This document shows, piece after piece, positions 57,673 to 64,000 of a stretch of DNA of 64,000 nucleotides (its first letter is position 1; each line of letters opens with the position of its first letter). A program made the position numbers and the translations under genes. Source of the stretch: Paludisphaera rhizosphaerae (GTDB taxonomy: Bacteria; Planctomycetota; Planctomycetia; Isosphaerales; Isosphaeraceae); NCBI RefSeq assembly GCF_011065895.1, contig NZ_JAALCR010000009.1, positions 62,001-126,000 on the forward strand. The letters run 5' to 3'. The notes under the pieces were generated by a model. It was given only the letters and a program-made list of their open reading frames with translations, ran no database searches and was not told where the DNA came from.

Positions 57673-58057
57673 GGCAGGCTCCTTTCGCGAAGTCGGGGGT
57701 CGCGACCGCCCGAGGGGCGGGCCGTCCGGCCCGTTCCGTGCGCCCCGCGGCGTCGCCGCCGGGCCGGTCGCAAGTCCCTCGATTCTCTCCCCGCCGACCT
57801 GCACCGGGCAAGCGCGTACACCGTCAGAACGACGCTTTTCGTGGCCGGGTCGAGCGCGACTTGAGGGAAAACGAGTCCTTTCCTCGAGAAACTTTGTTCT
57901 CCTTGGGCCGCGACCTCGCTACAGTAAGGCACCCCCCTCTCCGGTTCCTTTAAACCAAGAGATTCTGAAGTCCCGCTCTCCTCTCTGGGACTTTCTGATG
58001 ATGCGTGATCGGGTGTTTCTCTCGGCCCGGTGTACGTTCCAGACGGAGTATCACACG
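57673..58057. other. intergenic region with a leader hairpin
   Basis: 385 bases between the minus-strand small gene and the plus-strand lipoprotein, so both promoters should be here. AAGTCCC (57968-57974) and GGGACTT (57987-57993) form a perfect 7-base stem with a 12-base pyrimidine-rich loop, about 65 bases before the lipoprotein start, and may be in its leader RNA. No gene. Confidence 0.4.
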
Positions 58058-58504
58058 ATGACGCGCCGATTCCATCCATGCGTCCGCATGGGGTTGGTTC
58101 TGACGTTGGCGTTTCTGATCCCCGTCGGATGCAGCGAGGGGGATGGGCTCCCTCGTCAGGAGATCACGGGCAGCGTGCTCTTTGACGGGAAACCCCTGGC
58201 GACGGGCTCGATCCAGTTCCAGCCTGGCGGCGGCCCCGGAGAGGGTTCCGTCGGCGCCGGCGCCGTCATCCAGGACGGCAAATATCAGATCGATCGCGAG
58301 AAAGGGCTGACTCCCGGCTCGTACAGGGTCGTCATCCTCTCGCACGACTCGTCCATCCAGCCCGTCCAGGAAGACGTCCCTGGCGGCGGGGTTCGTCTCG
58401 CTCCCGAGTTGATTCCTCCCCAGTACAACGTCAAGACGACGCTCACCGCCGAAGTCGTCGCCGAAAAGCCGAACGTCTTCGACTACGACCTTCAGAAGAA
58501 GTGA
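58058..58504 (+). CDS. small lipoprotein beside a DUF1559 gene
   Basis: A 148-residue lipoprotein. The signal RMGLVLTLAFLIPVGC ends at a lipobox (IPVGC), followed by a beta-rich domain with ITGSVLFDGKPLATGSIQFQ, the same transthyretin/carboxypeptidase-regulatory-like pattern as the protein at 36313. DGKYQIDREKGLTPGSYRVV is the usual strand pair of the family. GGAG lies upstream of ATG 58058. It precedes the DUF1559 gene by 75 bases, whereas at 35-36 kb the lipoprotein follows, so the pair is conserved but its order is not. Confidence 0.85.
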   Translation: MTRRFHPCVRMGLVLTLAFLIPVGCSEGDGLPRQEITGSVLFDGKPLATGSIQFQPGGGPGEGSVGAGAVIQDGKYQIDREKGLTPGSYRVVILSHDSSIQPVQEDVPGGGVRLAPELIPPQYNVKTTLTAEVVAEKPNVFDYDLQKK

Positions 58505-58579
58505 GCCAGACGACCTCGCCTCGCCATTCCCACCCCCCCCAATTCCGCCCGCTTTCTTTTCAAGGGAGGTATTTCACCG

Positions 58580-59575
58580 ATGAAACGTCGCCGTGGATTC
58601 ACCCTGATCGAACTGCTGGTCGTCATCGCCATCATCGCCGTGCTGATCGCTCTGCTCTTGCCCGCTGTGCAGGCGGCCCGCGAGGCCGCTCGTCGGATCC
58701 AGTGCACCAACAACCTGAAGCAAATCGCACTGGGGATGCACAATTACCACGAGACGATGGGATCGCTCCCGCCCGGGATTAAGGGATGCTGCTACGGGAC
58801 CTGGATGGTCTACAGCCTGCCGTTCGTCGAACAGGGGGCGATGTACAATTCCTGGAACTCGCTGGGGAACAGCAACCCGGCGGGGAACGCCTTCGACACT
58901 CTCCTCCGATACGGAGGGGCGGTGAACCTCACCGTCACCCGCAGCCACATCAGCGCTTACAAGTGCCCGTCCGATCCGAGCGCCTGGACGATCACGAACA
59001 CTGCGAACAATATCACGTCGCACAACTACGTCGTGAACTTCGGCAACACGAACACGAGCCAGGCCACAACCTACTTCGGCGTGACGTTCGGCGGGGCGCC
59101 GTTCAGCGACATCGGCTCGCCGACGGGAAATCAGAACGTCGTCCAGAACGGGGCGATCACCCCCAGCGCGATCCTTGGGACGTTCAACTTCAGCGCGATC
59201 CCCGACGGCCTGAGCAACACGCTGCTCGTCTCCGAGATTCTCATCGGCACCGGCGGCGACCTCCGGGGGTTCTCCTGGTGGGCCAACGGCTCGACTTTCA
59301 GCGCCTGGGGCGGGCCGAACAGCTCCGTGTTGGACATCCTCCCCAGCGGCAGCTACTGCAAGCCGGCGATCGCCACCAACCCCCCGTGCGACCCCAACGG
59401 CCAGTCGTCCACCTCGGGGCTGATCACGACGGCCCGCAGCAAGCATCCCGGCGGCGTCAACACGGCGATGGCCGACGGCAGCGTGAGGTTCTTCAAGAAC
59501 TCCATCAGCCTGCAAACCTGGCGGGCCCTCTCCACCAGCAAGGGGGGCGAGGTCATCAGTGCGGATTCGTTCTGA
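58580..59575 (+). CDS. DUF1559 pseudopilin-like secreted protein
   Basis: A 331-residue DUF1559 protein. The pilin-like N-terminus [20 protein letters not shown], the helix [20 protein letters not shown] and the H-X9-DG box [18 protein letters not shown] are all present. The opening bases are very like those of the gene at 35158, giving the two loci a patch for recombination. GGGAGG sits upstream of the ATG. A large hairpin (59593-59625) follows the stop. It probably forms part of a pseudopilus-like or surface-binding structure, which is not proven. Confidence 0.93.
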   Translation: MKRRRGFTLIELLVVIAIIAVLIALLLPAVQAAREAARRIQCTNNLKQIALGMHNYHETMGSLPPGIKGCCYGTWMVYSLPFVEQGAMYNSWNSLGNSNPAGNAFDTLLRYGGAVNLTVTRSHISAYKCPSDPSAWTITNTANNITSHNYVVNFGNTNTSQATTYFGVTFGGAPFSDIGSPTGNQNVVQNGAITPSAILGTFNFSAIPDGLSNTLLVSEILIGTGGDLRGFSWWANGSTFSAWGGPNSSVLDILPSGSYCKPAIATNPPCDPNGQSSTSGLITTARSKHPGGVNTAMADGSVRFFKNSISLQTWRALSTSKGGEVISADSF

Positions 59576-59592
59576 CCGCCGTTCTTCGCGAC

Positions 59593-59625
59593 TCGCCCCG
59601 TCCGGCCTCGCGTCGGGCGGGGCGA
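59593..59625 (+). terminator. hairpin terminator after the DUF1559 gene
   Basis: TCGCCCCGTCCG (59593-59604) and CGGGCGGGGCGA (59614-59625) pair over 12 bases with one G-T wobble and a 9-base loop. No long T-run follows. It lies between the DUF1559 operon and the sulfatase pair. Confidence 0.55.
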
Positions 59626-59666
59626 TCGTTGCTCTTGCAGCGAGCCCTCAGGAGACGACGCGCATC

Positions 59667-61124
59667 ATGATTCTCTTCAGACCCGCGGCGGTGATCGCGG
59701 CCCTTCTGGCTCTGATCGCCGCAGCGCCGACCGCCGTCGCCGACGATCGGATGAACGTCCTGTTCATCATCTCCGACGATCTCACCGCGACGGCTCTGAG
59801 CTGCTACGGCAACCCCGTCTGCAAGACGCCCAACATCGACCGCCTGGCGGCGCAGGGCGTTCGGTTCAGCCGGGCCTACTGTCAGGCGACCTTCTGCGGG
59901 CCTTCGCGGGCGTCGTTCCTCTCGGGGTATTACCCGCACGCCTCGAAGGTCTTCGGCTATGTCAGCGGGCGGCAGGCCATCGGCGACGCTCGCGCCACCT
60001 GGCCGCAGCACTTCAAGAACGCCGGCTACCACACGGCGAGGGTCGGCAAGATCTTCCACATGGGCGTCCCGGGGGATGTTGAGAAGGGCGTCGACAGCGC
60101 CGACGACCCGGCCTCGTGGTCAGAGAAGCACAATTGCCAGGGCCCGGAGTGGAAGGCCCCCGGCGCGGGCGAGACGCTGGAGGGAAATCCTGACGGCAAG
60201 AAGCCCGTGGTCGGCGGCAACACGTTCGTGGTCGTCGCGGCCGACGGCGACGACCTCGTCCACGCTGACGGCAAGGCGGCGGCGAAGGCCGTGGAACTCA
60301 TCGACGATTTCAAGGGGCGTGCCGACCCCTTCTTCCTGGCCGTCGGGTTCGTCCGTCCCCACGTCCCGTTCGTCGCCCCCAAGAAGTATTTCGACCTCTA
60401 TCCCTGGGAAACGATCGAGCTGCCGCCGGGCGCTGAGAGCGACCAGGACGACATCCCGAAGGCCGGCATCAACTACAAGACCGGCGCGAACATGAAGTTC
60501 GACGACGTTCGCCGTAGGAAGTCGATCGCCGGTTATTACGCGGCAGTCAGCTTCATGGACGCCCAGGTCGGCAAGGTGCTTGACGCGCTGGAGCGATCCG
60601 GCAAGGCCGATCGGACGATCGTGATCTTCACCTCGGACCACGGCTACCACCTGGGCGAGCACGACTTCTGGGCCAAGGTCAGTCTGCACGAGGAGTCGGC
60701 GGCCGTCCCGCTTATCATCCGTAAGCCGGGAGGCAAGCCGGGCGTCAGCCGCTCGCTCGTCGGCCTGATCGATCTCTACCCGACCGTCTCGCGCCTCTGC
60801 GGCCTGGAAGTCCCAACCCGGATCCAGGGGCTCGACCTCGGGCCGGTCCTCGACGACCCTGCGCGGACCGTCCGCGACGCGGCGTTCTCGATCAACGGCC
60901 CCGATTTTCACAACGGACTTCTGCTCCGCGAGGACCGCTGGGCCTACATCCAGTATGGCGAGGACGCCAGGGACGGCGTGGAGCTGTACGACATGGAGGC
61001 CGACCCGGGCCAGCACCGCAACCTGGCCGTCGAGCCCGGCCGTCGAGAGCAGCTTGAGGCATTCCGGCAGAAGGTCGCCGACCGACTCCGCGAGGTCCGC
61101 GCCTGCGACCTGCATCCCCGTTGA
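59667..61124 (+). CDS. secreted sulfatase (iduronate-2-sulfatase-like), copy 1
   Basis: A 485-residue exported sulfatase. A Sec signal (AAVIAALLALIAAAPTAVAD) leads to MNVLFIISDDLTATALSCYG (metal D37, D38), the formylglycine site ATFCGPSRASFLSGYYP (C77 in CGPSR), RVGKIFHM, FLAVGFVRPHVPFVAPKKY and FTSDHGYHLGEHDFW (metal His/Asp). The overall order and the DUF-free C-terminus match iduronate-2-sulfatase-type enzymes. Such planctomycete sulfatases cut sulfate from algal or other sulfated polysaccharides. A formylglycine-generating enzyme is needed and is not in the window. AGGAGA lies before ATG 59667. Confidence 0.93.
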   Translation: MILFRPAAVIAALLALIAAAPTAVADDRMNVLFIISDDLTATALSCYGNPVCKTPNIDRLAAQGVRFSRAYCQATFCGPSRASFLSGYYPHASKVFGYVSGRQAIGDARATWPQHFKNAGYHTARVGKIFHMGVPGDVEKGVDSADDPASWSEKHNCQGPEWKAPGAGETLEGNPDGKKPVVGGNTFVVVAADGDDLVHADGKAAAKAVELIDDFKGRADPFFLAVGFVRPHVPFVAPKKYFDLYPWETIELPPGAESDQDDIPKAGINYKTGANMKFDDVRRRKSIAGYYAAVSFMDAQVGKVLDALERSGKADRTIVIFTSDHGYHLGEHDFWAKVSLHEESAAVPLIIRKPGGKPGVSRSLVGLIDLYPTVSRLCGLEVPTRIQGLDLGPVLDDPARTVRDAAFSINGPDFHNGLLLREDRWAYIQYGEDARDGVELYDMEADPGQHRNLAVEPGRREQLEAFRQKVADRLREVRACDLHPR

Positions 61125-61147
61125 CCACCTGCGCCATGAGGTCCGAA

Positions 61148-62617
61148 ATGCCTCGACGTCTCCGATGCGCGGCGATGATTCCGGCTGTGTTCGCTTTCCT
61201 CCTGGCGATCGCGGCCCCGTCGACGGCGCTCGGAGTGGACGAGCGGCCCAACGTCCTGTTCATCATCGCCGACGACCTGACGAGGACGGCGCTGGGGTGT
61301 TACGGCAACCCGATCTGCAAGACGCCCAACATCGATCGCCTGGCCTCGCAGGGCGTTCGGTTCAGCCGGGCGTACTGTCAGGCGACCTACTGCGGGCCAT
61401 CGAGGGCGTCGTTCCTCTCGGGATACTACCCGCACGCGACGAAGGTCTTCGGCTACGTCAGCGGGCGGCAGGCCATCGGCGACGCTCGCGCCACCTGGCC
61501 GCAGCATTTCAAGAACGCCGGCTACCACTCCGCGCGGGTTGGCAAGATCTTCCACATGGGCCTGGCCGACGTCGAAAACGGGACCGACGGCGCCGACGAC
61601 CCGGCGACGTGGTCCGAGCGTCACAACAGCAAGGGGCTCGAGTGGAAGGCTCCCGGGACCGGGGCGACGCTGGAGAACAACCCCGACGGCAAGAAGCCCG
61701 TGATCGGCGGCAACAACTTCGTCGTGCTTGCGACCGAAGGCGACGATCAGGTCCTCGCCGACACCCAGACGGCCTCCACGGCGGTGCAGTTGATCGAGAA
61801 GTTCAAGGATCGCGCCGACCCCTTTTTCCTGGCCGTGGGTTTCATGCGTCCCCACGTCCCGTTCGTCGCCCCGAAAGCGTACTACGACCTCTACCCGTAT
61901 GAGTCGATCGAACTCCCTCCCGATGCCGAGGCGGATCAGGAGAACATCCCCCCGGCCGGCATCAACTACCGGACCGGCTCCGGGATGCAGTTCAACGACG
62001 ACCGCCGGAAGAAGGCGATCGCCGGCTATTACGCTTCGGTTACTTACATGGACGCCCAGGTCGGGCGTGTGCTCGATGCGCTGGAACGATCAGGTCGGGC
62101 TGGGAATACGATCGTGATCCTCACGTCCGACCACGGGTTCCACCTGGGCGAGCACGACTTCTGGGCGAAGGTGAGCCTGCACGAGGAATCGGCGACGGTC
62201 CCGCTCATCATCCGCAAGCCGGGAGGCAAGCCGGGTGTCAGCCGCTCGATCGTGGGCTTGATCGATCTCTACCCGACCGTCTCTCGCCTCTGCGGACTGG
62301 AGGTCCCCTCGCGACTTCAGGGGCTCGATATCGGACCGATTCTCGACGACCCCTCTCGGTCGGTCCGCGACGCAATGCTCTCGATCAACACGCCCTCGTA
62401 TCACAACGGCTTCCTCTGGCGCGACGATCGTTGGGCCTTCATTCAATACTCCGAGGACGCATCGAAGGGCATCGAACTCTACGACATGGAAGCCGACCCG
62501 TTGCAACGTCGAAACCTGGCCCGCGACCCGGCCCATCGCGAACAGGTCGATTCCTTCAAGGCGAAGATCGCCGCCCGGCTGCGCGAGATCCGGACCAACG
62601 ATCTGGGGCTGAATTGA
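61148..62617 (+). CDS. secreted sulfatase (iduronate-2-sulfatase-like), copy 2
   Basis: A 489-residue tandem paralogue. The signal (MIPAVFAFLLAIAAPSTALG) is followed by the same set of motifs: VLFIIADDLTRTALGCYGNP (D42, D43), ATYCGPSRASFLSG (C82), IGKIFHM-type core, and LTSDHGFHLGEHDFWAKVSL. Stretches of nearly identical DNA run from about 61444 to 61530 against 59949-60035. Differences concentrate around the middle and near the end, which may tune substrate choice. I choose ATG 61148 because GAGG sits seven bases upstream; ATG 61136 is possible. It starts 23 bases after the stop of copy 1. Confidence 0.92.
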   Translation: MPRRLRCAAMIPAVFAFLLAIAAPSTALGVDERPNVLFIIADDLTRTALGCYGNPICKTPNIDRLASQGVRFSRAYCQATYCGPSRASFLSGYYPHATKVFGYVSGRQAIGDARATWPQHFKNAGYHSARVGKIFHMGLADVENGTDGADDPATWSERHNSKGLEWKAPGTGATLENNPDGKKPVIGGNNFVVLATEGDDQVLADTQTASTAVQLIEKFKDRADPFFLAVGFMRPHVPFVAPKAYYDLYPYESIELPPDAEADQENIPPAGINYRTGSGMQFNDDRRKKAIAGYYASVTYMDAQVGRVLDALERSGRAGNTIVILTSDHGFHLGEHDFWAKVSLHEESATVPLIIRKPGGKPGVSRSIVGLIDLYPTVSRLCGLEVPSRLQGLDIGPILDDPSRSVRDAMLSINTPSYHNGFLWRDDRWAFIQYSEDASKGIELYDMEADPLQRRNLARDPAHREQVDSFKAKIAARLREIRTNDLGLN

Positions 62618-62668
62618 GAAGGTGGATGCCCGGCTTGGCGCGACGTCGGCGTCCAATCACTCTTGGCT

Positions 62669-62697
62669 TTGACGACCGCGCTCGGATCTGATAGATT
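62669..62697 (+). promoter_or_regulatory. sigma-70-type promoter of the DEAD-box gene
   Basis: TTGACG (-35, 62669-62674), a 17-base spacer and TAGATT (-10, 62692-62697) with TGA immediately before it give a good housekeeping-type promoter. The start point would be near 62705, leaving a leader of roughly 107 bases before the TTG start. Confidence 0.6.
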
Positions 62698-62811
62698 GGA
62701 TCTTGAAGAATTGAATAGAAACGGAACGATGGTCGGAGCGGATCGGCCGCCCGGCGCACGCATTCGTCATTTGAACCAAGTCGCATTCGCAGGAATTTTT
62801 CGGAGGACTGT

Positions 62812-64000
62812 TTGATTCGCCCAGTTAAGGAGGAACCCGCCTCGGGCTTCCGCTCGATGGGCCTGAGCCCGACCATGCTGAAGGCCCTGGCGCTCGCCAG
62901 GTATCACACCCCCTCGCCGATCCAAGCCGAGTTCATCCCCCACGCCCTTGACGGTTCCGACGTCCTGGGTCAGGCCCAAACGGGGACCGGCAAGACGGCC
63001 GCCTTCGGTATCCCTCTCATCGAGATGCTTGAAGCACGAGGCCGCGGGCCCCAGGCCATCATCCTGGCGCCGACCCGCGAACTCACCCAGCAGATCGTCG
63101 TCGAGCTGAAGAAGCTGTGCGCCAATCGCGCCGACGTCTCTGTCTGCGGACTCTACGGCGGCGAGCCCATCGAGCGTCAGATCCGCGCGCTGAGCCGCGG
63201 GATCGACATCGCCGTTGGGACGCCCGGCCGGGTGCTCGACCATATGGAGCGCCACACGCTGTACCTTGGGGACATCTTCCACCTGGTCCTCGACGAGGCC
63301 GACCGGATGCTCGACATCGGGTTCCGGCCGGACATCGAGCGGATCATGAAGAAGCTTCCCGTCCCCCACCAGACGCTGCTCCTCTCCGCGACCATCAGCC
63401 CGGAGATTCGCACGCTCACCCACCGCTACATGCACGACCCGGTCGAGCTGAACCTGTCGACGGACGAGCCTTCGGTCGAGAAGATCCAGCAGTTTTATAT
63501 CTCGGTCAACCACGACCGGAAGATGGAGCTGCTCGTCCACCTGCTGAAGCGTGACAAGCCCCGCCAGTGCATCGTCTTCACCCGCACCAAGCGCGGCGCC
63601 GACCGGCTGGCCGAGCGGTTGCGGCGGACGGTTCCCGGCGTGGCGGCCATCCACGGCGACCTCGCCCAGACGGCCCGCGACCGCGTCATGTCCGGCTTCC
63701 GCGCGGGGACGATCCCGATCCTGGTCGCCACCGACGTCGTCGGCCGCGGCATCGACGTCGCCGGTATCAGCCACGTCGTCAACTACGACATCCCCGACGA
63801 CCCGGAGAACTACGTCCACCGCATCGGCCGCACCGGCCGCATGGGTAAGGACGGCGTCGCCTACCTGTTCGTCGGCCCCGATCAGGGCGATCCCTTGACC
63901 GAGATCGAGGCGCTCATCAACAAGGTGATCCCGGCTCACAACGTCGAGGGTTTCGAGGTCGTTCGGCCTTCGGCCGGCGCCCCCAAGGCTCGCGAACTGT
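62812..64000 (+). CDS. DEAD-box RNA helicase, 3' end beyond the window
   Basis: The first 396 codons of an ATP-dependent RNA helicase (RhlE/DeaD-like). Q-motif region TPSPIQAEFIPHALDGSDVL, motif I AQTGTGKT, Ia PTRELTQQI, Ib TPGRVLDHM, II DEADRML, III SAT, and in domain 2 IHGDLAQTARDRVM, ATDVVGRGIDV and HRIGRTGRMGKDG are all present in order. A low-temperature or ribosome-assembly role is typical. GGAGG at 62802-62806 favours the TTG at 62812, since the next ATG (62857) has no suitable site. No stop is reached before 64000. Confidence 0.95.
   Translation, partial: MIRPVKEEPASGFRSMGLSPTMLKALALARYHTPSPIQAEFIPHALDGSDVLGQAQTGTGKTAAFGIPLIEMLEARGRGPQAIILAPTRELTQQIVVELKKLCANRADVSVCGLYGGEPIERQIRALSRGIDIAVGTPGRVLDHMERHTLYLGDIFHLVLDEADRMLDIGFRPDIERIMKKLPVPHQTLLLSATISPEIRTLTHRYMHDPVELNLSTDEPSVEKIQQFYISVNHDRKMELLVHLLKRDKPRQCIVFTRTKRGADRLAERLRRTVPGVAAIHGDLAQTARDRVMSGFRAGTIPILVATDVVGRGIDVAGISHVVNYDIPDDPENYVHRIGRTGRMGKDGVAYLFVGPDQGDPLTEIEALINKVIPAHNVEGFEVVRPSAGAPKAREL

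Noticed and set aside
1-64000. tRNA, rRNA, CRISPR arrays, prophage and insertion sequences
   Set aside because: I looked for cloverleaf-type sequences in the larger gaps, spaced direct repeats and transposase or integrase motifs, and saw none. A covariance-model and repeat search could still find short RNAs.

Overview
The window reads as chromosomal DNA of a planctomycete, most likely from the Isosphaeraceae (Paludisphaera/Singulisphaera/Isosphaera type). The grounds are high GC with a strong G/C third-position bias, and several planctomycete protein families: two DUF1559 pseudopilin-like proteins ending in H-X9-DG, a DUF1592-type cytochrome followed by a DUF1552 protein, a FecR-LamG fusion behind an ECF sigma factor, Cys-type sulfatases, a PEP-CTERM protein, and many secreted proteins with no general annotation. 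I see no rRNA, tRNA, CRISPR array, prophage or insertion sequence. The genus is inference.

Layout. 0.1-6 kb: small membrane protein, RibD-type reductase, an ArsR / SRPBCC / DoxX operon, two uncharacterised envelope proteins, an E2-like acyltransferase, and about 0.9 kb without a gene. 6-12.5 kb: a CHASE3-GAF hybrid histidine kinase with three receiver domains, a GNAT-like gene behind it, and a divergent secreted CocE/NonD hydrolase. 12.5-15.5 kb: three tandem membrane-anchored leucine-rich-repeat paralogues. 15.6-20.6 kb: a methyltransferase-like membrane protein, a clan GH-A-like secreted glycosidase, and a secreted protein of unknown function. 20.7-24.2 kb: two ECF sigma/anti-sigma modules, the second directly behind a DUF1223-redoxin pair. 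24.4-26.4 kb: a spondin-like PEP-CTERM protein, then a second, decaying copy of the redoxin-DUF1223 pair. 26.5-28.5 kb: a membrane protein with two alpha/beta-hydrolase domains. 28.6-32.5 kb: the DUF1592/DUF1552 operon. 32.6-36.8 kb: ECF sigma, FecR-LamG, DUF1559 and lipoprotein. 36.9-44.1 kb: aldo-keto reductase, secreted unknown, GH16, comB between two inverted REP-like elements, and glycyl-tRNA synthetase. 44.1-52.5 kb: palindrome-rich spacer, sugar isomerase, small unknowns, creatininase-MFS operon, a membrane phosphatase-superfamily protein, EEP hydrolase, and a doubtful small-ORF pair with a good terminator. 52.6-59.6 kb: possible Mit_KHE1-like protein, ECF/anti-sigma/612-aa operon, two small unknowns, lipoprotein-DUF1559 operon. 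59.6-64 kb: two tandem sulfatases and a DEAD-box helicase cut by the window end.

Three themes recur. Four ECF sigma factors each sit beside their own anti-sigma-type partner; two of these operons also end in a large secreted protein of unknown role. Local duplication is common: LRR x3, redoxin-DUF1223 x2, sulfatase x2, and two pseudopilin/lipoprotein loci. Many products are exported by Sec, Tat or lipoprotein signals. The most interesting candidates are the possible redox-sensing operon at 21.8-24.2 kb with its decayed duplicate at 25.4-26.4 kb, the double alpha/beta-hydrolase membrane protein, the REP-like inverted pair around comB, and the FecR-LamG ECF locus beside a pseudopilin. None is proven to be a new system from sequence alone.
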